A stretch of 64,000 nt of DNA from Pseudobutyrivibrio sp. (GTDB lineage Bacteria; Bacillota; Clostridia; Lachnospirales; Lachnospiraceae). The stretch covers positions 1-64,000 of the forward strand of contig JAFYYR010000026.1 in assembly GCA_017557435.1 (NCBI GenBank). Direction: 5' to 3'. Positions 27,767 to 36,890 of the stretch are shown in pieces. The notes beneath the pieces were generated by a model. That model saw only the letters and a list, made by a program, of their open reading frames with translations, was not told the origin of the DNA and ran no database searches. How positions within the stretch are numbered: the first letter of the stretch is position 1; each line of letters starts with the position of its first letter. Made by a program: the position numbers and the translations under genes.

Positions 27767-28309
27767 ATGGGATTTTATGATTTAACAGTTGAGAAGACTG
27801 ACGGTACACAGCTTTCAATGGCTGACTTTAAGGGTAAGGTAGTTTTAGTTGTAAACACTGCTACCGGTTGTGGATTCACACCACATTATGAGCCAATTGA
27901 AAAGATGTACGAGAAGTACCACGAGCAGGGATTTGAAGTAGTAGACGTTCCATGTAATCAGTTCGCAGGCCAGACACCTGGTAACGATGATGAGATTCAT
28001 GAGTTCTGCCAGCTTAACTACAACACACAGTTCCCACAGATGAAGAAGGCAGATGTTAACGGCGAGAACGCTATTGAGTTATTCAAGTATCTTAAGTCTC
28101 AGAAGGGATTTGAGGGATTTGGTAAGGGACCAGCTGCTCTTGCAATGGGCGTAATGCTTAAGAAGATTGATAAGGATTACAAGAAGAATCCTGACATTAA
28201 GTGGAACTTCACAAAGTTTGTTGTTGACCGCGAAGGTAACGTAGTTGCACGTTTCGAGCCAACAGCTGACATGAAGAAGGTTGAGGAGTGCGTAGCAAGC
28301 CTCATGTAA
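27767..28309 (+). CDS. gpx: Glutathione peroxidase family protein (thiol type)
   Basis: This 180-residue thiol peroxidase has the block NTATGCGFT with the peroxidatic Cys35 (Cys, not selenocysteine), then PCNQFAGQTPG and WNFTKFVVD carrying the Gln and Trp of the catalytic tetrad. In bacteria such proteins usually take electrons from thioredoxin and reduce organic or lipid peroxides. The ribosome site is GAAGGAGG. The operator pair upstream suggests induction by organic peroxide. A strong hairpin follows at 28411-28463. Confidence 0.93.
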   Translation: MGFYDLTVEKTDGTQLSMADFKGKVVLVVNTATGCGFTPHYEPIEKMYEKYHEQGFEVVDVPCNQFAGQTPGNDDEIHEFCQLNYNTQFPQMKKADVNGENAIELFKYLKSQKGFEGFGKGPAALAMGVMLKKIDKDYKKNPDIKWNFTKFVVDREGNVVARFEPTADMKKVEECVASLM

Positions 28310-28410
28310 TGATACACCTGCCTGTTTAGTACAGGCCATGACTTAACATTTTCAATAGAAAGTGTTTCCAGTTGTAATACAAATAGATTTTCTCCATATT
28401 ACTTTTACAG

Positions 28411-28463
28411 AAGTGGCCGGATTTGATTTCCCTCAAATAATCAAATCCGGCCGCTTGTTTTTA
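28411..28463. terminator. Bidirectional terminator between gpx and the VanZ-like gene
   Basis: AAGTGGCCGGATTTGAT pairs with ATCAAATCCGGCCGCTT (one wobble), followed on the + strand by GTTTTTATT. It lies between convergent genes. A weaker hairpin GCCTGT/ACAGGC lies at 28320-28337. Confidence 0.8.
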
Positions 28464-28859
28464 TTATCGATTTCTAATTAACTTAATAATTCCCTTGATG
28501 ATGCCGCGGACAGTGGCGAAGATTAGGAACATGAGCATGAAGCCCCAAACGCCGAATACAATGTCGTTAAAGTCCATGACGCCTGTGTGGGTTACCTTCT
28601 GTCCGATTTCAATGGCAAATGTAAGCAGGATAATAAGTGTGAAAACATAAATCCAGCTGATGGCAAGTACATGACCACTCTTTGCTAGAAGAGTAAATAG
28701 TGGGTGCACAATAAAAATCATAATCATGCCAATTACACCGATTACAATGAAATGAAGCTGTTTGTCAGTGAAATTTGCCTCGAATGAATCGTTTAAGGAC
28801 AAAAAGTACGTATGGAAGTAAGTAATTATGTCAATAATGCCATATAAAAAATTGTTCAT
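28464..28859 (-). CDS. VanZ-like membrane protein
   Basis: This is a 131-residue protein with four hydrophobic segments. The pattern IEIGQKVTHTGVMDFNDIVFG, an E..Q block followed by DxxD and a glycine, recalls VanZ-family membrane proteins. ATG at 28859 (MNNFLYG) is used because AGGAGAGA lies before it on this strand; the longer frame upstream has no ribosome site. It is divergent from the phosphofructokinase gene and their starts are about 65 bases apart. The function of most VanZ-like proteins is unknown. Confidence 0.6.
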   Translation of the reverse strand: MNNFLYGIIDIITYFHTYFLSLNDSFEANFTDKQLHFIVIGVIGMIMIFIVHPLFTLLAKSGHVLAISWIYVFTLIILLTFAIEIGQKVTHTGVMDFNDIVFGVWGFMLMFLIFATVRGIIKGIIKLIRNR

Positions 28860-28925
28860 AAAATGTCTCTCCTGTGTTACAATCATCCCATCAGATACTC
28901 TAATTTCATAGGGAGGATATATATT

Positions 28926-30137
28926 ATGGGTAACGTAATAGTAGCACAATCAGGTGGCCCGACTGTGGCTATCAATGCCAGTCTAGCTGGTGTAATCGAA
29001 GGAACTATTGGTTCAAACTACGACAAAATTTACGGATCAATTAATGGCATCTTGGGTATTCGAGATGACAATATAATTGATTTATCTTCTATCGTGGCTT
29101 CAGACCCTCATTTCTTAAAGCGTTTAAAAACAACTCCAGCTATGTATCTAGGTTCATGTCGTTTTAAACTTCCAGCCATTGACTCTGGTGACCCTATCTA
29201 TAATACATTATTTGACCAATTTAACAAATACCAAATAGAGGCATTTTTCTATATCGGTGGCAATGACTCTATGGATACAGTAGACAAGCTTTCTGCATAT
29301 GCAGCGCAGATTGGCTCTGATATTAGATTCGTAGGTGTACCTAAGACAGTTGATAATGACCTTTGTGTAACTGACCATACACCTGGATTTGGTTCAGCTG
29401 CAAAATACATTGCAACTTCAACAATGGAAGTTATTTTCGATGCGCAGATTTATGACAACCCTAGTGTTACTATCATCGAGGTAATGGGACGTGATGCTGG
29501 ATGGCTTACAGCTGCCACATCTCTTGCAAAGACAGAATGTTGCGACGGTCCTGACCTTATCTATCTTCCAGAGGTTGCATTTGATAAGGAAAAATTCATC
29601 CATGACGTTAAGTCAATTCTCGGTGAGAAGACCAACGTTGTTGTTGCAGTTTCTGAGGGAATCAGAGATGCACAGGGTGAGTACATTTCTGCATCAACAG
29701 GCACACTTGATAATTTCGGTCATGCTCAGCTTTCAGGTGCTGGCAAGACATTAGAGTATCTTGTAAAGGACAAGCTTGGCGTTAAGGTTCGTTCAATCGA
29801 GGTAAATGTTCTTCAGAGAGCAGCAGCTCATATGTCCAGCCTTACAGACATCAATGAGTCAGAGGCAATTGGTAAAAAGGCTGTTGATATTGCTGAGGAA
29901 GGTGTTACTGGCGCAATGGTTACAATGGAGCGTATCAGCAATGCACCTTATGAGATTAAGTTCGATTATGCAAAGATTCATGACATTGCAAACGAGGCCA
30001 AGGAAGTACCTCAGGATTGGATTAATGCAGAGCACAACGGCGTTACAAAGGACATGGTGAAGTATCTCCAGCCACTAGTTATCGGACTCCCAGATGTAGA
30101 GTATAAAAACGGACTTCCAGTATATGTAAGCAGATAA
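28926..30137 (+). CDS. pfp: PPi-dependent 6-phosphofructokinase
   Basis: This 403-residue enzyme interconverts fructose 6-phosphate and fructose 1,6-bisphosphate. GGNDSMDT has Asp where ATP enzymes have Gly, and PKTVDNDL has the Lys that marks pyrophosphate users. The N-terminal AQSGGPTVAINAS is the PPi-binding loop. ATG at 28926 follows GGGAGG; the upstream frame to 28863 is ignored. A terminator follows. PPi-PFK is common in anaerobic Firmicutes and makes glycolysis reversible and ATP-sparing. Confidence 0.92.
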   Translation: MGNVIVAQSGGPTVAINASLAGVIEGTIGSNYDKIYGSINGILGIRDDNIIDLSSIVASDPHFLKRLKTTPAMYLGSCRFKLPAIDSGDPIYNTLFDQFNKYQIEAFFYIGGNDSMDTVDKLSAYAAQIGSDIRFVGVPKTVDNDLCVTDHTPGFGSAAKYIATSTMEVIFDAQIYDNPSVTIIEVMGRDAGWLTAATSLAKTECCDGPDLIYLPEVAFDKEKFIHDVKSILGEKTNVVVAVSEGIRDAQGEYISASTGTLDNFGHAQLSGAGKTLEYLVKDKLGVKVRSIEVNVLQRAAAHMSSLTDINESEAIGKKAVDIAEEGVTGAMVTMERISNAPYEIKFDYAKIHDIANEAKEVPQDWINAEHNGVTKDMVKYLQPLVIGLPDVEYKNGLPVYVSR

Positions 30138-30143
30138 ATATAC

Positions 30144-30170
30144 TGCAATAAAATATAAGACAATGTTGCA
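30144..30170. promoter_or_regulatory. TGCAA-N17-TTGCA dyad, site 1
   Basis: TGCAA at 30144-30148 and TTGCA at 30166-30170 with exactly 17 bases between. It lies 162 bases before the FeS-flavoprotein gene and overlaps the left arm of the pfp terminator. The string TGCAATAAAATATAAGA of this site recurs exactly at 51647-51663, before the MFS gene. Confidence 0.5.
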
Positions 30171-30207
30171 CGGTGGATTATTAAGGTAATCTACCGTGCA
30201 ATTTTTT
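30166..30207 (+). terminator. Intrinsic terminator after pfp
   Basis: TTGCACGGTGGATTA pairs with TAATCTACCGTGCAA (one wobble), followed by TTTTTTG. Confidence 0.9.
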
Positions 30208-30331
30208 GTTAAAAATCCAGAAAAAAATTAAAAGATACAACCACAGTCATTAAATAGAATAGTATTTGTCAAAATGAAGATTGATTAATAAAGTTCTTAT
30301 TTTCTAATAGTTTTTAAAGGAGTCTAAAATT

Positions 30332-32455
30332 ATGGGAAAAGTCAATTTGATCATTGATGGCAAAGCTATTTTGGCAGATGAGTCAAAGACTGTCCTTGAG
30401 GCAGCCCTTGATAATGGAATCTACATCCCTCATCTATGTCATCATGATGATTTACATCCAAATGGTGGATGCCGTCTCTGTGTGGTGAAACAGGACGGAG
30501 TAGACGGTGTGATTACTTCATGCTCTACCAAGGTAAAAGAGGGCATGGTGATTACAACAAAAGACGAGACAGCGGAAAAGGTAAGAAAGCTTTCTGTAGA
30601 TTTGATGTTTAAGACTCATCCTAGTGAGTGCGTAGGTTGTCCTAAATATGGAAAATGTCAGCTGGCTTCTATCTCTCAGTACGTAGGAGATTCAGGAAGA
30701 GACCTACGTCAGCAGAAATTACCACTTATTGAAAATGAAGAAAATCCACTTATGCTCCACGAGATGTATCGCTGCATTCTCTGCGGTCGTTGCGTTAGAG
30801 CATGTTCTGAGCTTCGCGGAGTAGGTGCCCTTAAATTTGAAAAAGTTGATGGCAGGATGAAGGTTGTTATCAACGGCAAGAGCCTAGAGGAGGCAGGCTG
30901 CCAGTTCTGTGGTGCCTGTGTTGAGGTATGTCCTACTGGTTCAATCAGAGATAAGGTGGGAGTGTTTAAGGATGACCCAGGTCTTAGCCGTGAGATGACA
31001 CTTGTTCCTTGTAGCGAGGGATGTCCAGCTCATATCAATGTGCCTAAATACATTAGATTCATTAAGGAAGGTAACTACCCAGCAGCTGCAGCAACAGTTC
31101 GTGAGAAGGCACCATTCCCAGAATCACTTGGATATATTTGTGTTCACTCATGTGAGCTTCAGTGTAAGAGAAATCATTTAGATGGCCCTCTTTCAATTAG
31201 AAATCTCAAGAGATTTGCAGCAAGTCAGGATGATGGAAGCTGGAAATCAAAAGCATTTATGAAAGAGGCAACTGGCAAGAAAGTGGCTGTAATTGGAGCA
31301 GGTCCTGCAGGACTTACAGCAGGCTACTATCTTAAGAAACTGGGTCATGAAGTAACTATTTTTGAAAAGCTTCCACAGGCTGGTGGACAGATGAGATATG
31401 GAATTCCATCTTATAGATTGCCACGTGAGGTTCTTGATAGAGAAATAGCTGAGATTGAATCTATTGGAGTGGAAATCAAGTGCAATCAGGATGTTAAGTC
31501 TGCAGCAGAGCTTAAATCACAGGGGTACGATGCAGTATTCGTATCAGTTGGAACCCATGCAGGTAACAGACTTCCTCTTGAGGGAAATGATTTACCAGGT
31601 GTATATCTCAATGCAGATTTCCTTCGTGCAATCAACTTGGGACAGCCACGTGAGGTTGGCGAAAATGTAGTTGTCCTTGGTGGTGGAAATGTAGCTATCG
31701 ACTGTGCTGAATCTGCTCTTAGACTAGGAGCAAAGCATGTTACTATGACATGTCTTGAGGCCCCTGATAAGATGACTGCTTCTGAAGAGGAAGTCACATG
31801 GGCAAAGGAAGATGGAATTGTAGTTGAAAATTCACGTACATTTGATGCTATTGAGTCAGAAAATGGCAAGGTGACAGGACTTACTGTTACAGGAATTGAG
31901 GGACTTAAATTTGGACCTAAGGGACCTGAGTTTACACGTATTCCAGACTCTACTGTTACATTCAAAGCTGACACTATTATTTTTGCAGTTGGTCAGCATC
32001 CTGATATTACTGAAGAGTTTGGTCTTGAGCTTAATAGAGGTCGAATTCTTACAAATGATGGACATAAGACATCGGTAGAAGGCATCTATGCAGCAGGTGA
32101 TGCTGTTACAGGTACTCGCTCAGTTATCGCAGCAATTGCAGAGGCGAGAGAGGCTGTATCTGAAATAGATAAGTTCCTTGGTGGTGATGGAAACATTGAG
32201 GAGAATCTTGCACCAGAGCAGTTTGCTAATCCTTGCATCGGAAAAAATGAAGAGTTAACAAAGCTTCACAGAAATGAGCCAGCAGTTACAGAGGCTGATT
32301 CTAGAAAATGTAATTTTGAGCCTATGGACCTGGGATTTGATTGTAGCAAGGCAGGTTGCGAGGCAAGTCGTTGTCTACAGTGTGACCTTCGCGTTCAGAT
32401 TTCGCCACAGAAATTCTGGAGTGATTTCTTGGCAGAGGAAGGAGGTCAGCAGTAA
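30332..32455 (+). CDS. NuoG-like ferredoxin domain fused to GltD/NfnB-like NAD(P)H oxidoreductase
   Basis: This is a 707-residue cytoplasmic iron-sulfur flavoprotein. Residues 1 to about 80 form a [2Fe-2S] ferredoxin domain (CHHDDLHPNGGCRLC). A NuoG-type His/Cys cluster motif (HPSECVGCPKYGKC) and two [4Fe-4S] motifs (CILCGRCVRAC and CQFCGACVEVC) follow. From about 225 there is a glutamate-synthase-like unit: SEGCPAHINVPKY, FAD fold VAVIGAGPAGLTAGYYL, second nucleotide fold VVVLGGGNVAIDCAESAL and the C-terminal CEASRCLQC. It should take electrons from NADPH or NADH and pass them through the clusters. ATG follows AAGGAG by 9 bases. It overlaps the next gene as TAATG, so the two form a complex. 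Related modules occur in NfnB, hydrogenases and formate dehydrogenases, but none of those partners is here. Confidence 0.85.
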   Translation: MGKVNLIIDGKAILADESKTVLEAALDNGIYIPHLCHHDDLHPNGGCRLCVVKQDGVDGVITSCSTKVKEGMVITTKDETAEKVRKLSVDLMFKTHPSECVGCPKYGKCQLASISQYVGDSGRDLRQQKLPLIENEENPLMLHEMYRCILCGRCVRACSELRGVGALKFEKVDGRMKVVINGKSLEEAGCQFCGACVEVCPTGSIRDKVGVFKDDPGLSREMTLVPCSEGCPAHINVPKYIRFIKEGNYPAAAATVREKAPFPESLGYICVHSCELQCKRNHLDGPLSIRNLKRFAASQDDGSWKSKAFMKEATGKKVAVIGAGPAGLTAGYYLKKLGHEVTIFEKLPQAGGQMRYGIPSYRLPREVLDREIAEIESIGVEIKCNQDVKSAAELKSQGYDAVFVSVGTHAGNRLPLEGNDLPGVYLNADFLRAINLGQPREVGENVVVLGGGNVAIDCAESALRLGAKHVTMTCLEAPDKMTASEEEVTWAKEDGIVVENSRTFDAIESENGKVTGLTVTGIEGLKFGPKGPEFTRIPDSTVTFKADTIIFAVGQHPDITEEFGLELNRGRILTNDGHKTSVEGIYAAGDAVTGTRSVIAAIAEAREAVSEIDKFLGGDGNIEENLAPEQFANPCIGKNEELTKLHRNEPAVTEADSRKCNFEPMDLGFDCSKAGCEASRCLQCDLRVQISPQKFWSDFLAEEGGQQ

Positions 32456-33561
32456 TGGAGAATTTATTAGTTGTAAGTTGCGTAAGCGATGATGTAAAAG
32501 CACCTCTTTCAATGTACATACTTAGGAATTATAAAGCTGATGTGATAGCAGGTGTAGAAAAATATGCAAAAGAGTTTGGTGCTGAAATTTTATATCTTCT
32601 TCCAGAGCAGGAAGAGGTGGATGGATTAAATGGTGAGATTCGATATACAAAAATGTCCTCGCCAACACTTAACAATCCATACGCAGTAGCCCAGGTTTTA
32701 TCTGGCAATCTTCCTCGTCCTATGATTCAGGATGATTATGTGGCAATCTACGATGAAAAAGCTGTATCAGTTATAACTCCTGAGGCTGCCTATGGCATGA
32801 CAAAAGGCTTTGATGAAAAGTTTGTTGCGATAAATTCAGGTGAGAAAACAGAAATCAAGAAGACTACAGTGGGACAGTCAGTGGGAGAGATTGCATCAGT
32901 AGATAGCGCCAAGGCAGTACTTCTCGGTGGCCTAAAGGGAAGATTTGTCACAGGCCCAGAAGCTTCAAAGATTAAGATTGATGAAACAGAAAACTTCAGC
33001 TCAATAACTATTTATAATGAGGAAGATTGCATTGTAGATGCCTGTGTGCAGCTGATGAATGCAGCCTATGAAAATTCTTGCGGAAAATGCGTTCTCTGCC
33101 GCGAGGGCACATCCCAGTTCAAGCAGATTGTAACTGAGATGACAACAGGCAAGGCTAAGATGTCTGATGTGGACCTTATCAAAGAGGTGTCAGAGCTTAT
33201 TACAATTGGAGCGTATTGCCCATTTGGTCAGCACATGACAAGACCTCTTACCACAGCAATGGAGTTATTTGCTGAGGAATTTGAGGAGCATATTAAAAAG
33301 AAGTCATGCAAATGTGGTAAATGCTATAAGCAGGCAGAGCTTTACTACATCGATCCAGATGAATGTATCGGCTGCGGCGAGTGTATCGATGCTTGCCCAG
33401 AGGATGCAATAGAAGGAAAGGATGGATTTATCCATATAATTGACCAGGACCTTTGCGAGCAATGTGGTAAGTGCTTAGCAGCCTGCGAAGAGGGCTGCAT
33501 CAAGACGGCTACAAAGCTTCCTAAGCTTCCAAAGAAAAAAACAAAATGTGGTAAATGGTAA
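32455..33561 (+). CDS. NuoF-like iron-sulfur subunit without FMN/NADH domain
   Basis: This 368-residue protein carries SLBB-like and NADH_4Fe-4S regions of NuoF (CGKCVLCREGTSQF, later CPFGQH) and, at the C-terminus, two ferredoxin [4Fe-4S] motifs (CIGCGECIDACPED and CEQCGKCLAACEEG). The glycine-rich NADH/FMN Rossmann region that opens normal NuoF or HydB is missing, and a different N-terminal stretch of about 150 residues takes its place. It therefore probably relays electrons from the preceding FAD subunit rather than oxidising NADH itself. A GGAGG ribosome site lies inside the preceding gene. A terminator-like hairpin (also operator site 2) follows. Confidence 0.8.
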   Translation: MENLLVVSCVSDDVKAPLSMYILRNYKADVIAGVEKYAKEFGAEILYLLPEQEEVDGLNGEIRYTKMSSPTLNNPYAVAQVLSGNLPRPMIQDDYVAIYDEKAVSVITPEAAYGMTKGFDEKFVAINSGEKTEIKKTTVGQSVGEIASVDSAKAVLLGGLKGRFVTGPEASKIKIDETENFSSITIYNEEDCIVDACVQLMNAAYENSCGKCVLCREGTSQFKQIVTEMTTGKAKMSDVDLIKEVSELITIGAYCPFGQHMTRPLTTAMELFAEEFEEHIKKKSCKCGKCYKQAELYYIDPDECIGCGECIDACPEDAIEGKDGFIHIIDQDLCEQCGKCLAACEEGCIKTATKLPKLPKKKTKCGKW

Positions 33562-33568
33562 TTTTAAA

Positions 33569-33611
33569 GTCCGTGCAACGAAAGCTTGTCTTTTATTGCA
33601 CGGATTTTTTA
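33569..33611 (+). terminator. Terminator hairpin, also containing dyad site 2
   Basis: GTCCGTGCAA pairs with TTGCACGGAT (terminal G-T pair) and is followed by TTTTTT. The stem contains TGCAA (33574-33578) and TTGCA (33596-33600) separated by exactly 17 bases, the same spacing as five other intergenic dyads. It may serve as terminator, operator or both. It lies 190 bases before the FAD reductase gene. Confidence 0.65.
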
Positions 33612-33790
33612 TGCCCTTTTTTTGAATGCAATAATAGATAAAGATTCAGGAACTCGATAGAAGTTGCAAGTGACCTCTGATGATACATTATTAACAAGAA
33701 AATAAGAACCATACACGAGCAAAAGCCAAGAGTGAAAGGCTATTTTGCACGTGAATGAGAATTAGAAAGATCGTTATAAAGGAGAAGAAA

Positions 33791-35239
33791 ATGGAAAACT
33801 TGAAAACACAGATAGTTGTCATTGCAGGTGGTCCAGCAGGTATGTCTGCAGCGGTTCAGGCAGCTGAAGATGGAGCAGATGTCATTGTAATTGAGAAGGC
33901 AAACATCACAGGTGGTGCAGCTAATATGGGTATGGGCCCACTTGGTATTGGAACAAAATATCAGCAGGAGCAGATGATTGATATCACTGTTGAGAAGGCA
34001 TTTAACATGTTTATGGACTACACACATTACAATGTTGATGCACGACTCATCAAGCGATATTTTGAGCAGTCTGGCGAGACAATTGAGTGGTTAGAGGACA
34101 TGGGGGTTGAGTTTGAAGGAGCTTTCAAATATTTTCCACAGTCAGAGGCTACATGGCACATCGTTAAGACAGGAAACAAAATTGGACCACGTGCAGCAGG
34201 TCATATGAATAAGGCTCTTCTTAATAAGGCTCAGGAGCTTGGTGTTAAGGTGCTTCTTGAGACAGCTGGAAAGAAGATTTTAAAAGATGATGAAGGCAAA
34301 GTTTGCGGTGTAGTTGCTGTAAATAAAGATGGCGAGGAATTCACAATTGAGTGTAAGGCTGCAATCATTGCAACAGGTGGTGCTGGTAATAACCCAGAGC
34401 TTATCAAGGAGGAAATCGGATTAGAGTTTGGCAAGGATGTATTTAACTTTGCAATTCCAGGTCTTATGGGTGATGGTCTCAAGATGGCTTGGGAGGCAGG
34501 TGCAGATCACCTTCCAGTTAGAATTGAGCAGGCTTGTGATGTAGGTGGCGGCGAGGAAGCATCAGCTTCAGTTAAGAACGTCCTTAGACAGCCAAACCTT
34601 CTTGTTAACAAGTTTGGTAAGAGAATCATGAACGAGGAGTTCATGCAGAATACAACATATCTTTCAAATGTAGCAATGCATCAGAAGGATAAGACTATCT
34701 ACTCAATCGTAGATTCATCAATCGTTAAGTCATACATCAAAAATGGCGTAGATGTAACAAGCCTTGTTACTCCAGACCCAGATGTTTCAGATTTCAATGA
34801 GGGAATGGAGGAGCTTCTTTCAAAGGGCTCAAAGAATTTCTTCAAGGCAGATACTATTGAGGAGCTTGCTGAGCAGATTGGCATTGACCCAGAGGTTCTT
34901 GCGGAGACAGTTGATGATTACAATGATTACTGTGAAGGCAGAGATGAAGAGTTCTTCAAGAACTATAGATTCCTTCGCAAGTTAAAGAAGGGACCATTCT
35001 ACGCAGGTGCTTTCCATCCAGGCGGATACGGCACAGTAGGTGGAATCCGTATAAACGAAAACTGTGAGTGCTGCGACAAAGACTTTATGCCTATTCCAGG
35101 ACTTTATGCTTGTGGCGCTGATTCATGCAACATCTACGATGATAGCTACATGTTCTTGCTTCCAGGCAACTCAATGGGATACGCAGTCAACACAGGACGT
35201 ATCGCGGGTATGGAGGCTGCGGAATATATAGAGGATTAA
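33791..35239 (+). CDS. FAD-dependent reductase, fumarate reductase flavoprotein type
   Basis: This is a 482-residue flavoprotein of the FAD_binding_2 family (fumarate, urocanate and other enoate reductases). The dinucleotide loop is VIAGGPAGMSAAVQAAEDGA, followed by TGGAANMGMG, the substrate-domain texts IIATGGAGNNPELI and FHPGGYGTVGGIRIN, and the C-terminal FAD contact PGNSMGYAVNTGRIAGMEAA. There is no signal peptide, heme or covalent-FMN domain, so it is soluble and needs electrons from a partner, plausibly the FeS pair just upstream. ATG at 33791 follows AAGGAG. The likely role is reduction of an unsaturated bond, perhaps in an aglycone or keto-sugar product; the substrate is unknown. Confidence 0.82.
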   Translation: MENLKTQIVVIAGGPAGMSAAVQAAEDGADVIVIEKANITGGAANMGMGPLGIGTKYQQEQMIDITVEKAFNMFMDYTHYNVDARLIKRYFEQSGETIEWLEDMGVEFEGAFKYFPQSEATWHIVKTGNKIGPRAAGHMNKALLNKAQELGVKVLLETAGKKILKDDEGKVCGVVAVNKDGEEFTIECKAAIIATGGAGNNPELIKEEIGLEFGKDVFNFAIPGLMGDGLKMAWEAGADHLPVRIEQACDVGGGEEASASVKNVLRQPNLLVNKFGKRIMNEEFMQNTTYLSNVAMHQKDKTIYSIVDSSIVKSYIKNGVDVTSLVTPDPDVSDFNEGMEELLSKGSKNFFKADTIEELAEQIGIDPEVLAETVDDYNDYCEGRDEEFFKNYRFLRKLKKGPFYAGAFHPGGYGTVGGIRINENCECCDKDFMPIPGLYACGADSCNIYDDSYMFLLPGNSMGYAVNTGRIAGMEAAEYIED

Positions 35240-35252
35240 ACTTAGAATATGA

Positions 35253-35336
35253 GTCCGTAGTAGACAATCTCTTAGGACTCTGCAGTCTCACATGTAGTGA
35301 GCGAAAGAGTCACTAAGGATTGTCTGCGTAACGGAC
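35253..35336 (+). ncRNA. Dispersed structured element, copy C
   Basis: The outer stem is GTCCGT/ACGGAC. The inner stems are GACAATC/GATTGTC and CTTAGGACTCT/AGAGTCACTAAG (one bulge), with tip CTCAC/GTGAG around ATGTA. Paired bases differ from copies B and D while pairing is kept. GCGTAAC is conserved. It ends 26 bases before the deglycosidase beta subunit gene. Confidence 0.65.
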
Positions 35337-35362
35337 GGATTAGAATAGGGAGGAAAAATAAA

Positions 35363-35755
35363 ATGGCAGGAAGACCTATATATAAACCATCTAGCTTTAG
35401 GAATGTAGAGTGTGATGGTAAGGTTGTCGGCTTTTCATTTGATTGGAAAGCCCAGTACTATCGTTCATTTACACTTTCAATTTTGAGAGATTTGATTATT
35501 AAGGTGGATGGACAGGATATTAACAGAGACGATATTAGAATCACAGTAAACAATGTACAGTTCACACTTGAGGAGTGTAGAACAGTTGTGGACCCAGAGT
35601 ATAGATGGGAATTTGGCGAGTACGCAACAGTTACAGTATTAAAAGAGGGCGGCCTTTCAAAGGGTAAGCATTACATCGAAGCAGTACAAAAAATTGCTCC
35701 TTCATATATGCCATTCGTTATTGAGGCTCCATGTAATACAGAGTTCGAAATATAG
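35363..35755 (+). CDS. dgpC: C-glycoside deglycosidase beta subunit-like (DUF6379)
   Basis: This 130-residue beta-rich protein (MAGRPIYKPSSFRNVECDG...) matches in size and pattern the small beta subunit that pairs with a TIM-barrel alpha subunit in C-glycoside deglycosidases (DgpC/CarC type), which cleave the C-C bond of 3-oxo-C-glycosides. GGGAGG precedes the ATG at 35363; the longer frame upstream crosses the structured element and is rejected. The alpha subunit gene follows 16 bases later. The identification is from memory of the family and context; O-glycoside activity is equally possible. Confidence 0.65.
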   Translation: MAGRPIYKPSSFRNVECDGKVVGFSFDWKAQYYRSFTLSILRDLIIKVDGQDINRDDIRITVNNVQFTLEECRTVVDPEYRWEFGEYATVTVLKEGGLSKGKHYIEAVQKIAPSYMPFVIEAPCNTEFEI

Positions 35756-35771
35756 GTAGGAGGACAGATAA

Positions 35772-36827
35772 ATGAGTGATATTAAAAGATGTGTGTCTCT
35801 CTATAGCTATCAGGACGAGTTCTATCTTGGTAAGCTTGATTTAGAGGGATGCTTGAGAGAGACAGCTGCAACAGGAGCAACAGGTGTAGAGCTTCTTGCA
35901 GAGCAAATGATTAGAAAGTTTCCACTCCCAATTGAGACACAGGATTTCAGAGACCAGTGGTTTGAGTGGATGAAAAAATACAATCTTACACCAGCATGCT
36001 ACGATGCATTTTTGGAAAATCATATATATGACAACCGTACACTTACTCTAAAGGAGCAGGTGAACATGATGAATAGAGATATTCGCCTTGCTTCACTTCT
36101 TGGATTTCCAGTGCTTCGTACATTGGTTTCGACCCCAATGGATGTAATCGAAGGAAGCTTGCCTTATGCAGAGGAGATGGGGGTAAAGATTGGTCTTGAA
36201 GTACATGCTCCATTCTCGCTTAATTCAGGCTGGGCAGATGGATATATGGAAATGATTAAGAGAACAGGCACAAAGTTCTTTGGATTTGTTCCAGATATGG
36301 GTATCTTCTGCAAGAACATTCCTGATGTGGTTCGTGACAAGGCTCGTCGTCACGGGGCAAAGGAAGAGTGCATCAAGATTGTAGATGACGCATACGCAAA
36401 GCGAGTAGCTAACGGATTTACAAAGATCAAGTATGACCTTAACCTTGGCAAGGCCAATATGGAATACCGTATGGCCAATGGAATGGCTGAAATGATGGAT
36501 GCTGTAAAGGCTGCAGGCGGTGGCCCAGCAGACTTAGAGTACGCTGGTTCTTCATTTACATACTCATGGTCAGAGCCACAGGATATTATTGACAACATCG
36601 ATTACATTTTCCATACACATGCTAAGTTCTACAATGTGCATGAGGACCTTGAAGAGACAGCAGTTGCTCTTCCAGAGGTAATCGAAGCATACAAGAAAGC
36701 TGGGTACACAGGCTTCTTAAGTTCTGAGTATGAAGGCGGAGAGCACTTGAGAGCTGACTTAGATGTTGACAGTATTGAGCAGGTACGTCGTCATCAGGCT
36801 GCTATGAAAAAATACATAGGAAAATAA
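35772..36827 (+). CDS. dgpB: C-glycoside deglycosidase alpha subunit-like, xylose isomerase-type TIM barrel
   Basis: This 351-residue protein of the sugar phosphate isomerase/epimerase (AP endonuclease 2-like) fold carries likely metal ligands E143 (GLEVHAP), D175 (PDMG), H283 (THAKF) and E319 (SSEYEGG). Its pairing with a DUF6379 protein is the arrangement of DgpB-DgpC type C-glycoside deglycosidases, where a Mn-bound barrel acts on a 3-oxo-glycoside by beta-elimination-like chemistry. GTAGGAGG precedes the ATG. A Gfo/Idh enzyme able to make the 3-oxo sugar is encoded at 39592. The exact substrate cannot be read; it could be a simple isomerase. Confidence 0.7.
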   Translation: MSDIKRCVSLYSYQDEFYLGKLDLEGCLRETAATGATGVELLAEQMIRKFPLPIETQDFRDQWFEWMKKYNLTPACYDAFLENHIYDNRTLTLKEQVNMMNRDIRLASLLGFPVLRTLVSTPMDVIEGSLPYAEEMGVKIGLEVHAPFSLNSGWADGYMEMIKRTGTKFFGFVPDMGIFCKNIPDVVRDKARRHGAKEECIKIVDDAYAKRVANGFTKIKYDLNLGKANMEYRMANGMAEMMDAVKAAGGGPADLEYAGSSFTYSWSEPQDIIDNIDYIFHTHAKFYNVHEDLEETAVALPEVIEAYKKAGYTGFLSSEYEGGEHLRADLDVDSIEQVRRHQAAMKKYIGK

Positions 36828-36890
36828 TTAAAACCAGTATTTAACAATTGCCAAGAATGCCACAAATACAAGGTTTCGGGGCGGTTGGAT

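Noticed and set aside
31486-31974. A 162-codon minus-strand frame inside the FeS-flavoprotein gene
   Set aside because: It has low-complexity Ser/Thr/Pro composition typical of antisense frames, and the + strand gene has clear domains.
33627-33653. A further TGCAA-N17 site before the FAD reductase, and TGCAA at 51647 before the MFS gene
   Set aside because: The first half-site is present, but no TTGCA-like half-site lies 17 bases on in either case.
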